NCBI GenBank assembly: GCA_011319805.1
Contig: SJRY01000075.1
Coordinates: 62,001-126,000 of the forward strand
Length of the DNA: 64,000 nt
Direction of reading: 5' to 3'
Source: Macrocybe gigantea
Lineage: Eukaryota; Basidiomycota; Agaricomycetes; Agaricales; Callistosporiaceae
Positions 18,823 through 31,516 of the stretch are shown one piece after another (positions within the stretch are counted from its first letter, which is position 1; every line of letters begins with the position of its first letter). The notes beneath the pieces were generated by a model. The model saw nothing but the letters and a program-made list of their open reading frames with translations. It was not told the DNA's origin and did no database searches. The translations under genes and the position numbers were made by a program.

Positions 18823-19734
18823 ATGCTGGGCGACCCACCTCGCATGCCCATAGAAGCAACATACACGAATTGTTGGTGTGAAGAAAACATCTACTTGCTG
18901 TGCCAGCGATTTTCCGAAGACGTTGAGATAATCAAACACTGGGAGATATTCGTCATCTTCATCTCTAACTCCACGAAGACCGTCCGTCCCCTACTACACT
19001 AGGCTTGAGTATTGCGTCACTGACTGAGACTGTACGCTTTCCTCAGGTCCTTCTGTGGAATCAAAAGGCGGCAAAGGAGTCGCATCTGCCCGTTTGTTGG
19101 GACTACCACGTGGTGCTACTGTTGCGGCCTCGGAATGCTGGTACACAGGCAGCTGATGTGGCGCTTTCCACAAGCTGGATATACGATTTCGACAGTCGGA
19201 TTGACATGCCGTGTATATTCCAAGGTGCTCATAGGGCTGTAATTATGCACGCAGGTGCAAGCATCTCATCACTGATGGTGTTTCTTTGTTTAGAATACAT
19301 GGCGATGACATTCATGGATGTCTCATCGCAGTATAGAAGGTAAAAGATCCCTCTGATGAGAACTATCGCGTTCATCCCAACGAATTCCAGTGGGTTCAGG
19401 ATAGTGCCTGGTAGAGTATATCTAGAGTACTTTGCATCCAACCGGTCCCACATGGTGCGTAGAGCTTTGTATTTGAAGACGCCAGCATCGGATGCCCAAT
19501 TTTTTTAATCAGATTGTTGGAGCGCGAGGAAAGGACGATCCCGAGTCGGCAATCGTTTGGGCTGCACCGCCTCCGATTTATGAGCCAATCCAGGGAAAGA
19601 CTGCCGCCGAACTCGGGATAATCAATAATCTCATGACGGATTTTGTATGCATGGATCCGGCAGAGAGCACGTATGGGACAGTAGAGAGGGACTTGGTCAA
19701 ATGGATGTCTAGGACAGAGCGTGACAATAAGTAG
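18823..19734 (+). CDS. NTAQ1: Protein N-terminal glutamine amidohydrolase (NTAQ1-like)
   Basis: Deamidates an N-terminal Gln to Glu, exposing proteins to arginylation in the Arg/N-degron pathway. Five exons fit exactly: 18823-18981, 19047-19224, 19294-19339, 19391-19454 and 19513-19734, 669 nt in all, 222 residues, near the roughly 205 of human NTAQ1. Visible family motifs: TYTNCWCEENIYLLC with catalytic Cys19 (second Cys of CWC), WDYHVVLL with His74, IYDFDS with Asp100, YLEYFASNRSHM and the C-terminal APPPIYEP ... FVCMDP. The Cys-His-Asp triad is complete. The first intron has a weak donor, GTCCGT. Start chosen as the ATG in frame just before CWCEEN. Budding yeast uses the unrelated Nta1 for this step. 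Confidence 0.92.
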
Positions 19735-19875
19735 TCACATCGTGACTGTGACCTAGATCTTTGTTCTCAGCGTTCTATTTAGCGTTGTAAAAAAAGGGCG
19801 TCCCGGTCCTTCTCTGACTTCTCCATTTTCCTGCCCACCTTGTATCCCCAAAACGACACTCTTGCGCTCCCAGAA

Positions 19876-21361
19876 ATGAGCTCCCTTCCTTCATCGTCGG
19901 CTTCCGTGAATGGCAGGAACGGACATGTCAACGGAACCAAATCCCACAGCAGCTCTGATGCTGGACAATCCAATGAAGAGAATGCGATGGCTCCTCAGAC
20001 CATGGAGTACCCGGTCAACGGTTATTCGCAGTGAGTCATTTTATCCTTCAATCGTTGCAGTTCCAGGTCGTACCCCACCTGGGTCGCGCTCAGGCGAGAT
20101 TTTGGAATTCGCCGCGAATTCGGACATTGCGAGGCGGTATAATTGCTCACTGAGTATGGCTCCAGACTACCTTATCGAAACCACCATAATGAAGAAATTG
20201 TCAACCACTTGTACCATGCAGGTTTTCAGACCGGTGTAAGTGGATGTCTACTGAGATGTGTCGGGCACTTGCTGAAGACTCTCTCATTAGAATTATGCGG
20301 ATACTGTCCTCGTATGTGACTGTTGATAGGGTATTGCCTCGCATGTGTCAGGCTTACGCTTCGCTCTTCTCTCTCTACTCAGCATATCCATCAAAATGTA
20401 TATCGGCTTCACGCTATCATCCTCTCTCGTTCACCGTTCTTGGCCCATCTCATGTCGACTTCGCCGCAAGCGGGTGGCCAACGTGTAATATATGTCAATC
20501 TGGATCATGAGCCAGAAGTCACGCAAGAAGTGAGTACATGCATTTGTCTTCGATGTCGCGCTTTCTGAGACAGGCCTTCATTCGCAGGGATTTGCTATTG
20601 GTATGCACTTTATCTTGCTGGGTGATCGACGGATTGGAAAACTGATTCCCGTCCGCCTGTTTCCTCTCGAACAGCTCTAGGTTATTTGTACTCGGCTGTC
20701 TCGCTTAACTTGATCAGGCCAGATAATGCTCGAGCTGTCTTGGCAGCAGGTTCTTTGCTCGGCGGGATGGACGACCTCTGTCAGTACGCGTACGAAGCGT
20801 GCAGGCAGTCCATCTCCGTCGAGACTATTGGGCCTTGGCTCGAATTCGTTGATACCATTCCTTCGCCGATCGACGGGTCAACCACGCCTGACGTAGCAAA
20901 GTCTTCCGTGTTCGGCCTGTACGCCCAAAGATTGCGAGACGACATTTTCCATTTCCTTGTGTACACATTGCCTGAAATCCTTGAAGTCCATCAGAGACCT
21001 AGCGAATCATCTTCCCAGCCGAGTGGACGAGACATCCTGCTCCAGATCTATTCTCGTGTGCCATTCGAAATGTTCAAGATGGCCGTAGAGTCTCCAGCGT
21101 TCCGACTGGGTGAGTTGTTTAGGTACTATTTCGGACATTGGGCTGTGTTACTCACAGATGGCTGCAGACTTGGCGGGCTCCGATCAAGCGCGCTTCAAGT
21201 TCGCGAAAGAGGCCATAGAGCTGAGGAAGCGGGGCATTGCGCGTGGGACTGGTGCTGAGGAGACTGTCGTTCTAGCGTTTGGGAGCAACAACTACGGGGG
21301 AAGCAGCGTGCACATTACACGGAAGCTGCGCAAGCGACCGCTGTGGAAGGTGAACGCGTAG
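19876..21361 (+). CDS. BTB/POZ-like domain protein
   Basis: Begins MSSLPSSSASVNGRNG with a Ser/Asn-rich disordered stretch. A BTB-like core follows in later exons: VYRLHAIILSRSPFLAHLM (about 20400), VIYVNLDHEPEVTQE, then GFAI/LGYLYSAV. A long helical C-terminal region follows (AGSLLGGMDDLCQYAYEAC; FKFAKEAIELRKRGIARGTG), ending RKRPLWKVNA at 21361. The BTB part is split by several introns, including a 13-nt exon (20589-20601). The exons between about 20040 and 20395 could not all be placed. BTB proteins usually dimerise and often recruit partners to Cul3 ligases; which applies here is unknown. Confidence 0.65.
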
Positions 21362-21719
21362 AGGCCTATTTAGTATGTGTATCACGTGATAGTTACTTGA
21401 TATAGGATGGCGCCGGATTTTGCCACTGGCTTTTAGACTTTTTAGTGGCAGTGGCGGTTTTGACATGTCTTCCCGCTTGTCTGCTCGTCCTGCGCTCTCC
21501 CAACCATCATACAAAAATGTCCAGCCCACCGTTTGACCTCCTCATTCACCCAACTCATGCCAGCTTTCGCTTCTCTTCCTGCGCCACTATCGATGGAAAT
21601 CTTCCCATGGACCCGAGACGCGCTAATCACGGGAGCCAGGGCTCGATAAACTCAAGTTCTATGACCGTAAACATATATTAGGCTTTCTCTGACGGAATTC
21701 ATTTCGAAAACTCTTTCAA

Positions 21720-22471
21720 ATGCCTTCCTCTACGTACGATCTCTTTTTCACTGGCAGAGACGATCCCCGCTGCTGTGTTATAATCGGCGAAGACACGAAA
21801 CCCGTCTATTTCTGTTTCGAGACACCAGAGCGAGGCCTGATGCCCACCACGCGAACGACGGTATCTACGCTTTCGATCGTCTGTCCCCTCTACCAAAGAC
21901 AACTGGTTCTGAAATTCCCTCGGCCTGTTCCCTTTCAAAGCTCTACAGGAATAACAAAGATGTCTGCGCTCGACTGGAATGGAGCCCAGGAAATCATCTC
22001 GGCAGTGCGGCCATTGGCGCTCGACAGATGCCCATGTCCCAACTGGTCCTTCCAGGTTCCACTGCTAGGTGAGCCCCGCCCTCAGTGCCGTCGCTTTCGG
22101 AAGCAATCACGCCGTAACTCGTCTTGCCGACTTTATCCTTTTGCCTCAGTGCCCGGGCCTTCATATCGGCGGACGGTAGAAAATTTGAATGGCGTCAGCG
22201 CCATGATAACCCCACATCGTACGATGTCCGTGGTCATCTCATTCGCCCATTTTTTTCCCATGCAGAAATGAATCTTGACGTTTCTTCCTTTGCGGTACAG
22301 CTGTTCGCCGCACATAACGTCCAGATAGCAGCCTTTCGGCGCTATTCGCATGCGACGGTTGTGGGGCCGTCCCATGGCTTGTTGCAATACACGTTCAACC
22401 ACGATCTCCTTTTGGTGGAAGCTCTGCTGTCTTTGTGCCTGAACCGGTGGATAGATTTGCATGGTGTGTAA
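21720..22471 (+). CDS. DUF6593-like protein
   Basis: Four exons. Exon 1 encodes MPSSTYDLFFTGRDDPR ... IIGEDTKPVYFCFETPE. A later exon encodes a stretch resembling RMDW-SGNHLGSA. The next, after an intron ending TTTTGCCTCAG near 22148, encodes ARAFISADGRKFEWRQR. The last encodes FRRYSHATVVGPSHGLLQYT and ends CLNRWIDLHGV. This layout recalls the basidiomycete-expanded DUF6593 family of unknown function. No signal peptide or membrane segment. A short ORF just upstream (ATG 21517) starts MSSPPFDLLIHPTHASFRFS and could be a remnant relative or an unrelated upstream ORF. Confidence 0.7.
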
Positions 22472-22754
22472 AAAAAATGGGGTGTAACAATTAATTGTAT
22501 TTCGGGTCTCCGAGGTTTTCATTCATTATCAGGAATATGGACATAGATATTTTACCATTCCATTCAATACCCAGTCAAATAAGGGAATCATATAATGCAG
22601 GAAATGCAGAAGCCGTGAAGCGTGAAACCGGAAAACGAAAGACGTGTAACGAGATGAGAGAAAGCGATGTGATCATATGCAAATGTCTGAAGCAAAGGGT
22701 GACATGAAGGGTGACAGAAGTTGCGTCGATGAATAAATCAAGCAAAGAGAGGAA
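22472..22754. other. Convergent intergenic region
   Basis: Holds the 3' ends of two converging genes. No RNA gene or repeat seen. Confidence 0.4.
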
Positions 22755-25700
22755 CTATGAAGGTCGGTTTATCGTACCAAGCATATGCTCGAGTCGTTCC
22801 TCCACAGTCCAATGCATGTCGTTGGTTGACATTGAAGACGATACAGAATGCCCACGTCCTCGATTGGGAAGGATATTGAACGAGCCAGCATCCATGCCTT
22901 GCGAAAGGCTTTCAATGAAGCGCCCTATATGCGCCGAGGAAGTGTAGAACACCTGAAACGAAGCGGGAAAAAAAAGGTTGGTTACCAAGGATGTCATGTT
23001 TGACTGATCGGCCGGAGGTCAACTTACCTTGGTGTCGGGTCTATGTTTCCCTTGGGCAGATTTCTTGCGTGACATGAAAGAAGAGTTGCTGCCTTTGGAT
23101 CCGGACCGCGCATGTTCCTTGACAAATATCTGAAGTCCACCATCGCCCTCTTCGCGTGTGGAGTACTCGGACGTGAGACTGGCGCGGCGCGTATACAGCG
23201 ACCCTTCATCATCGTCTCTGAGCCCATTCACAATCGACCTGCATGTCCGGGGGTTGTAAATCCCGAGGCCATCATATGTTTGCGGACATACGACTCACCA
23301 AATGGTTTCCCCATTCGCAAGTTCGACCAGCTCAAGAGCAGGTCCTGACTCGGCAAGCTGCCCATCATTACGGCTGTACGATGCGTCAGGGGCATTAGGA
23401 TCGTGTGCCGCCGAACCGGCAGTTCTGTTTTCGCCGGCATACATTTCGTATCTGCGATGAAAAATTAAAAAGCGTGTCAAGACATGTGCAAGAAAGGGCC
23501 AAGAGGAAAGGAAGGCACACTCACAGCGAATCATACGCCGAGTTCGAATTCTCGATCGGTCCTCCTGCCGATGTCGATGGGACAGCCAAAAGACTGTCTG
23601 CCTGGGTTGCTAGGGCGGTGGAAGCTGAGGAACAGGCGGTGAGGGTCCGCTGGAGAATCGTTTCGCTGTCGGAGACTTGGGAGGAGGCGGAGTGGGCACT
23701 CTGTCGTGCACCGAACGACCCGAGATTGACGCAACACTACCTCTTCGCCCACGGTTAGCGGCCTTTTTGATAATTGCGTTCAGGTCGACGGACGAGGACT
23801 TGGCGTCAGATGGGAAAATCAAAGTCCTCCTGACAACTGTGCTTGCCACCCTGCTTTCACCCTGGGCATCATGCTCTCGCGGTCTCCGAGCAGCTTCTGG
23901 TTGCTTGCGCACGGAGGACTGTCTAGACACCGGAGCATTCTGATTCCCCTCCCGCCGACCAGAATTATCAATCTTGTAATCCGGGGTCTCGACACGAGGA
24001 GCTCGTCCATCAATGCTCTGTCGTTGAGGTAAAGGGCTTAGCCGAAAACTGTCAGCAGGACTTGTGGCGCGCGGCAGTTGTCTCGCACTCGAATTGCTCC
24101 GAGATATCTGCGCCCAGCCGTTGGCTCGCGAAGAGGAGGAAGCCGAACGAGCCAATAGATCGTTGAGCGCCTCCTGGTCAAGACCCAGGTTATTCGCTGC
24201 GTCGAATAGTTGCTTCAAAGCGGCCGTCTCATCTGAGTCTTTGACAGCGGGCTTATCAGACGACGTCGGCGATACAGCGGCCGATTGGACCGCTGTCTCT
24301 TTGGCTACAGGCAGGTTTGACGTAGACTCCGCTACCCTGGGCACTGGGCGTAAGTGCGATTGACTGGTCTCAACATGTGGTGAAGCTACAGTTGCAGGCT
24401 GCGGCGAATTTCGAAGATCAGAATCGGACGAGCCATCATGTGTAAGCCTCTGTTTATTCCGGAACCTCGCCATGAAACCTTTGAGTCCGGGTCCAGCAGA
24501 CGCCGGCGGGCTGGGAACGGGAAATTTAAATCTGCTTGTCTCGTTGGCACTAGATGTCGTGGGGCCACCTGGAACCTTGAGTTTCGCAGGATCATAACTG
24601 ACTGTCTGGACTGATGGTGGAGAATGAGGGTCAAGAGGATAAGGGGTAATCTCTGTGCCGGTTGGAAGAGGGTGCTTCGCACGTAGAGTGCCTCGCAGTT
24701 TTTTAAATCGTGAACCAATCTTAGAAGGACCAGAAATGTTGGCTGCGGAAAGAGAAGGCGCACGTGGAATGGGCACTGCGTCAACACTTGATGAAGAGGA
24801 AACCAGACGAGGATTGGATATTTGGTTTGGATTGATTCGTTTCCGTGAGATCGTCGCATAGGGATCATTAGGGGACCTTGGTCCCGCAGCTGTCTTCTTG
24901 AGGGCAAGTGTAGCCGCAGTATTTTTCTGTTGCACTTCTCGGGCGAGCTCTGCTGCTTCTCCAGGCGTCTGAGGGATTTTTGGAGTGGAGGGATTGCGAG
25001 GCATTAGGTAAGGAGAGGTGGGTGGAGAAGCTTTCTGCTCGACGTCATTTGTTACCTGCACAGCTGGCGGGGGCGGAGTGTCCAGATTACTCTCCGGAGC
25101 GGCAGATTTGACGTCAACTTCTTGGTAGCCAAATAAGATCTGAGCGAGGTCTCGATTCCGACGAGTTGTGGGAGATATATCCCTGCTACGCGAAGAGGGC
25201 GGGGGTCCGATGTATTAACGGCAACCGGTTGAGTCCGTGCCGCCTCAATACTGTCTATCATAGAGTTCAGGAGCGCATTGGCTTTCTGGTATTGCTCCGA
25301 CTTGGGGCTGAGAGGAACACCAGGTGATGGCGGCGGCTGAGCCTGGGGTGTAGGGCTCGCGACCTAAAGAACGGCTTAAGATGGGGAAAACAGGAATGGA
25401 TAAGGACTTACTCTTGCATCGCGATTACCGACAGAGTAGTTGGACTGGGAGGTTGACGGCCTTCGCCTCCGCATGGATGATTGCGCCCTATCGCGAGTTT
25501 CTGCAGACTCTTTGGCTACGTTTACCAGCCTATCTTGAATAGCCACGAAATCAGACTTTTTGAGACCCGCATAGCGAGAGATAATTTCTTCTGGGTCCCA
25601 ATCGTCGTCAGCTGAACCACCAGGAGTGGCGGAACTCGATTTCTCTGACGAGGAAATCTCGTGCCAAGCAGGATGTTGGTCATCAGCTTCGGTAAAGAGG

Positions 25701-27778
25701 CTCAGCGAACGGTCCTTGTCTTCCTCCCATGTGTGATAACTCGAACCCTCAGACTCTAGGGATGAGCGTGACGAATTCGTCAGAGGCGAAAAGACTAGTG
25801 GAGGAATACCGAGGTTGAAGAGAGAAGAAGAGTGGTTTTGTTTAGAAGAACGCTTAGCGCCGTTCTTCGACGGAAACCCGTTATCGGAGAAGGTTGGAGA
25901 TGTCGGAGAGTTCGCCACGTTTGCAGTAGGCGTCGCAGATCTCGGCGGTCGAGGTGGAGTGCTAAGATCAACCATCGACATCTTGGAGGAAGGTCTGTTT
26001 TCGACGACTTGGCCAGAATCCAAGCTGCTGCCAAGGTTCGACGGCATGCTTCCCACAGTTGGAGACTCCGGAAGCGCAGGCGATCGCAACGTCCGGGCGC
26101 CCGAGTGGTTGAGGCCCATCGCACCATGCACATCGGAACTGGCCATACCATCACTGTTCCAGCTCTCGTTCCTGCGGTGCCCCGATGTTTGGTCCTTTGA
26201 TTGCGTATTGACCGTCCAGACGATATTTGATGGTGTGCCTGGCCGTGACGACGACATAGCGATAGATTGGAAAGGCGGTCCCGCTAAAGGGGAAGCGGGC
26301 CGTCTTCGAGTAATTAGCGTCGAGTTCGAAGGGCTGTCAAATTCGACGGCCGGCTCCCGCTTGCTGGCGTCGGGAGTGAACCGGCCATTGGTGCTCCGGT
26401 TCAGGAAGAGAGGTGAAGTAGGCGTAGACGTAGGTGGTTTAGACGCCGAAGATGCCGAATCACGCCTCAGCAAGTTCGAAGCACTGCTTGATGGCGCTTC
26501 AGCGGCGAACGTGGGAGCCAGCGGTGAAGTCGCGCGAGGCGTCGTGGAGTGCGACCTCTGATCCTCGAGGTCTAAGTCTCGAGGTGTCATAGGTCTGGGC
26601 ATTCCCGGAATGTACCCAGGTAATATACGAGATGGGACAGGGGAAGCGCGACGGTCATCGGGGTTCGAAGCAATTTGCCTGTCCGAGGATATCGCCATTC
26701 CTGCTTCGAATACGGAAGACGCGTTGGAAGCAACAGAAGCTCTCTGTGAGGGTTGAGCACTGGAACTCATCGCAGCGGCAAAGAGAAGAAACACACCGTA
26801 ATGTCCGAGGCACGATTGTCTTGTTCATGTTGTCCACGAGGGATAGGTGTGGACCTCGGCATAACGACCTCGTCGTCAGCTTCTTCCTCTATCTCTTTGA
26901 TAGCCTGCTGCAAGGCGAGTGACATTCGTTTCGAGATACGATACTCTGGACCATTATCGCCTTGCGATGTGGTCGACGACGCTTTCTCACTGGGGCTCGA
27001 CTGGACAGACGACGACAGGCCGCTGCCTTCAGGAGTGACTGGCCGCTGACCATCGGACGCGGAAGGTCGAAGACTATTAGAGGATTCTGTTGGGGTGAGG
27101 GAGAGGGTTTTGGAGTTCGTCCTATTGGAAGTGACGCTCCGAATGTAGCTATAATCGCGAAACCTTCCTGAACTGAAGAGGTTGTTACTATAGCGCTTGG
27201 CGGAACGGTTGCTGGGAGAAGGTGAAGAGGTGAGAGAGGAATTTAATGTGCTTGTGGACTGTATTGATTGCCGCAGAGATGGATCGTCTCCGGCGCTGGG
27301 ATCTTCTGATGACTTCGACGGAGGTCCTGAGCCTTTAAACTTGATACCGCGCAGAGTCTCCAATAGCATGTCCTCTTCCTCCTGCGACACTTGGTTTGCT
27401 TCACCTCTCGCCCTTTGCTGCGCGAACTTGGTTCTCAACCCTTCTAGCGGAAAAGGATCCCCGGAAGGCGAACGGAGAAGGGAGAACCGACGTGACAAAC
27501 TGCGGTGATTAGAAAAATCGACTGTGAGATGCGACATCCTTCTGGTCGCAGAACATGGGCGCTCACTCGGGCAAGATCAAGGATGTTCGAAAGTCGTCTG
27601 AGAGAGGGAGTTGGGGAAGTGATTCTTGACCGTCTGGAGCGTCGACGAGTGAGTCCGGAGAGGGAGTTTGTCCGCTAGGCCTGGTCTCTGACTTTTTGCT
27701 GAACCGAATACAAGGCACAATACATAAGAGTAATTTCTCAGGCTAAAAGTATGGGGCTACTTACCGAAACCGATGCAT
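22755..27778 (-). CDS. Large serine-rich, mostly disordered protein
   Basis: A multi-exon gene of about 5 kb. Exon 1 is only 14 nt (27778-27765: MHRFR, last codon split), exon 2 is 27698-27567, and exon 3 starts at 27499, giving SLILPDLSRRFSLLRSPSGDP and then a conserved helix (KFAQQRARGEANQVSQEEED). The middle is very rich in Ser, Pro and basic residues with many SP/TP sites, suggesting phospho-regulation. The C-terminus is ordered again: LELVELANGETIW, SLYTRRASLTSEYS, VFYTSSAHIGRFIESLSQGM and HWTVEERLEHMLGTIN before the stop at 22755. One exon join near 25150-25210 is unresolved. I recognise the conserved ends as recurring in basidiomycetes but know no function; a scaffold is a guess. Confidence 0.75.
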
Positions 27779-28189
27779 ATCGGGTGCTTATTCCCCTCGT
27801 TTTATACACGTTGGAGAGAAATTATTGTATGATAGCTACTTGGGAAACGACAGGCAACGTGGTAAACACGAGTTTGGCGTCCGGATTTGGATGGGAGATC
27901 TTTGGAGGGCTGGGAAGGGAAATCAATCGAAGAGAACGTGCGCAAGGGCTCAGAAGACGCTTTCTGGCCGATATGATACGAGAGAGAGACGACGCGAGAT
28001 GGGGATGAGTGAGGCGTTGAGGATGATTTCCAGCAACTCGAGCTTCAGGTCGTCGACGCCACAACCGTTTTTAGACAAGGCGTGCTGATTCAATAGAAAC
28101 AAATATCTAGGTACATGTATCATTCAAAAATCTGGGTATTGATACAACGCTGGGTAGGTTTTTTTGCACATCAGACGCGTAGCTATCTC
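27779..28189. other. Intergenic region
   Basis: Promoter side of the serine-rich gene and 3' side of the E2 gene. Small ORFs are not protein-like. No repeats. Confidence 0.4.
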
Positions 28190-29123
28190 TTACATGGCGT
28201 ATCTGATGAGGTCCAATGATCAGGGACATGGAATGGCACGATAAACTAGGCGTGACTGACTTTTTCGTGAATTCCTTAGCAGTCGCCAAAAACTTGGGCT
28301 TATCGTTCTTCAAAAGCTACGGAACCATTCAGAAAATGCACCACTCGCACAAGAGGTGACGTACCGCCGCGATGTCTGGCTCAAACGGGTCATCCGGGCT
28401 CGGATTATTTACTTTCTCCTGGATGATCGAAAGAACTGGAAGGTGTTATCATTCCCGAATGGCCTTAGGCGTCATTAGCGAACGCACCCGTGGACAGCGT
28501 GATGGCAGGCTTCCACTTCAAAAATGGTAAGTCGAAACGCACAAGACAGGGGGTCTGATGACAGCACGCACTTCATCTCGGAGAATGGGAACACATATAG
28601 CACCTTCCTCGTTAATTCCGGGGTGATAAATTTTTGTCACGAAAGTAACCTTAAGACAAAAGCCTGGTTCAGGGAGACTAAATGTAGTATCTTTGGAGTG
28701 CCGTACTGAGGGAGCCTTGAAAGGAAAGTTGGCAGGTAGGGTCAGCTTGAAGTGAAACGTGCCACCCTTGTATGGTGAATCTGACTTGGGTATATGAGAC
28801 GCGGCATCCGGAGACAAGATAATGCAAACTTACCGAAGCCCTCAGGGAGCAATCCCACTCGAAGAGATTGTCCTCCTTGGGATGAACGGTAATTCCCTGT
28901 CGATCGCCAATTCAGAAGGCCTGCTACACGACGCACAAAGGCGGCGAAAGATTATTACATCGATCGGATTTTTTGTGATATCGCTCAATTCCTGGTCAAA
29001 GATACATCACGAAGCGCTTCACGAGTCGAACGGTGATCAGGGAGCTACCTTTTGAATGCGACTTTGTGAAATCATGAGGCTATCTGACGACAATCAAGGA
29101 CGAACATACCGAACAGCCGTCAT
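28190..29123 (-). CDS. Ubiquitin-conjugating enzyme E2 (UBC fold) with HPG in place of HPN
   Basis: Transfers ubiquitin or a ubiquitin-like protein from E1 to E3-bound substrates. The gene is cut into about nine exons; the join MTAV/RRIQKELSDITKNPID begins at ATG 29123. Next comes a core with EDNLFEWDCSLRAS, SPYKGGTFHFKLTLPANFPF, VTFVTKIYHPGINEEGAIC, WKPAITLSTV and NPSPDDPFEPDIAA, ending AKEFTKKYAM with TAA 28192-28190. The active Cys codon is 28593-28595. The protein is about 148 residues, a normal E2 core. The C-terminal KF--TAKEFTKKY resembles UBE2L3. The tripeptide usually HPN reads HPG (Gly codon 28617-28619). The exact E2 class and modifier are not certain. Confidence 0.88.
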
Positions 29124-29222
29124 TAGCGCGCTTCTATAACAGATTAGACGAGATGAAGGCAGAAAGGTGTTGGACGCTGACAGTGCCGAAGAAGGGAGGC
29201 GGGCCGAGGTGGTTCAATTTGT

Positions 29223-31220
29223 ATGACTTTGTCACTTTCCGATTCCTCACCACCATCTCGCGCGACCACAATGCATGTTGAAGACACGTCGCCACCTCGT
29301 GATACGGACACCCATACTGCGCAGCCGACTCTCATCGACACGACTCTGAATCACGTCGCCAACGGACAGCCGTCATCTCATGGTAAGAAACGTAAACGAG
29401 CAACCGTCGCCGCCTCTTCTCCGGCACCCTCAGACGCAGGCAGCGCCTCAGGAGCCCCGAACCCCTCTGAGTATGCCCGTGTCCCCCTGCGTCAGTAAAA
29501 CAAGCTGGGAATAACTGCATGCCGTCTACAGGTTCATCTCATCTCGTGCCGATCTATCCTCTCGGCCACGCCTGTCTATCTCCCGCGGTCCGATTTTCTT
29601 ACAGACCGCAGAGGGCTCCGAATACTTCAAAACAGATCTCGTCGGCGTGAACCGCATAGGTTTCAGATATGTGCCTGCCGGCATCAACCCCCCAGGATAC
29701 GCTCAGCCGTTTCGCACTATTGAGAGCAACCCGACGACATATAGGGTCAGCTGGGAGGACCGCAGCCCATTCATCAAAGTCACCAAAGACGGACTAGGTC
29801 TTGCTGGATCTAAAGGGTTTAGAAGCGCACGATGCAACGCCCCCATGACGGAAGGAAGGTGGTATATGGAAGTGAAAATTTTACACGGAGGCGGGGAACG
29901 TGTCGCTGAGGACAGCAGACGCGATGGCAGCCATGTGAGACTAGGCTGGGGCAGGAGAGAGGCGCCACTCAACGGTCCTGTTGGCCTAGATGGATACAGT
30001 TATGGGTATCGCGACAAAACCGGGGACAAAGTGACGCTGTCCCGTCCAAAATCTTACGGAAAGCCCTTTGGCACCGGGGACGTGATCGGCATGTACATAT
30101 CTCTCCCTCAACGTTGTCTTCCCAACAAAAAAGACCCTCTCGATCCGGCACACATCAAACGGGAGCGAATCCCCATTGACCTCAAAGGCCAGGAAGTATT
30201 TGAAATTCTTGAATATCCTCAGTCCAAGGAAATGGCCGCCCTCATGGACTATTCAACGAAAGTCACGAGTGCGGCCTCTCTACCACTGACAGCCAAAAAA
30301 CCTGCTGGTGGCAAGCTACCAGAACGAGGGGGGCCATCAACAGCCACGAAAAGCAGCGCTCCACAACTGCGGCCGTTGCCAATCCTTCAGGGTTCGCGAA
30401 TCGCGTTCTTTGTGAACGGTGAATGCCAAGGGACCGCGTTCCAAGACATTTATGACTATTTACAGCTACGGCAGACAACGACCTCCCAAAAGGCGAAAGA
30501 GAAGAAACGAGCCAGAGAAGGTATCAAAGAGCACCGGGAGAACCCATTCAACGATGGATGGCTGGGCTACTACCCCTTCATATCTCTCTTCAATGATGCC
30601 TGCGTGCGGCTCAATCCAGGGCCGGACTTCGATTACCCCCCTCCCCAGATATAGATGCCTTGCTGGATGGAAGAACAGACGAAGCGGCAAATACCGATGT
30701 CAAAGAACGCACATGGCGTCCTGCCTGCGAGAGATACGCTGAATTCATGGCGGAGCAATGGGCCATGGATGCTCAAGAGGAGGAGGAAACGCGACTGGAG
30801 CTCGCTCAGTCAGCCGCCGCCGAGAGGGCCGAGGCAGAGAAGAGGGCCTTGCGAGCGAAGAAGCGACAGGAAGTCGAGGCCCGCAAACGCGCAAAGAAAG
30901 CTGCTGATCAAGTCGCCGCGGATGAGGATCGCTTTGGGCCTGCTGTGTCTCTGCTTCTCGCTCAAGGACAGCCAAGTCCTAGTCCCTTGAGACACGCCGC
31001 TAGATACGATGCCGAAGAAGATATGATTGACAACAACAATTCCCCTGCTCCTACGTTCATTTCGAATGGCGACCCTCACGGGGGCCCGAGTGGTTATACA
31101 ACTGACAACGCGGAAATAGACAGAGACAATGGTCAGGAGCAAGGTGGTTTACACGTGCAGGACATATCACCAATGGAATCTATACTACATTCGCCTCGAG
31201 ACGCAGGTATTACCGTGTAA
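29223..31220 (+). CDS. BRE2: COMPASS subunit Ash2/Bre2 (SPRY domain)
   Basis: Subunit of the Set1/COMPASS histone H3K4 methyltransferase. Exon 1 (29223-29494) encodes a disordered N-terminus with a basic KKRKRAT patch; a 37-nt intron follows, and exon 2 starts at 29532. The SPRY domain spans roughly residues 100-370: SPFIKVTKDGLGLAGSKGFR, RWYMEVKI, SHVRLGWGRREA, LDGYSYGYRDKTGDK, FGTGDVIGMYI and RIAFFVNGE. An insert interrupts it, as in Ash2L. The reading frame breaks at a CCCCCCTCCCC run near 30638-30648. After a one-base (-1) correction it continues to DALLDGRTDEAAN and a Glu/Lys-rich coiled C-terminus, stop 31218. No PHD finger is present, as in Bre2. Confidence 0.93.
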
Positions 31221-31516
31221 ACATCTTGTTATCGTGGGTTGCGATCGAGGTCTTTCGGCTGGCATTGTCTGATTCACAAAGCAAACCCAGCCTGAGCATT
31301 AGGAGACAACGAAATCAACATACTACACCTTCAGTGTCTTGTAACGATACACGGTTGTAGGCTTGCGACAAATACAGCTAGGCATACATACTCATTCAAG
31401 ATTAGACCACTCGTGTCAGAAGAACGTTTAGAGGGTATCATGCGAACGGCCTCAATAGTAATCGCTTGAACGCTGCTTCTTCGTTCTTGTCAAACTTTTA
31501 CGCCACAGGAGGGTCT

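Noticed and set aside
25815..26561. 248-codon plus-strand ORF inside the serine-rich gene
   Set aside because: Antisense shadow of a low-complexity coding region; composition mirrors the opposite strand and no domain is seen.
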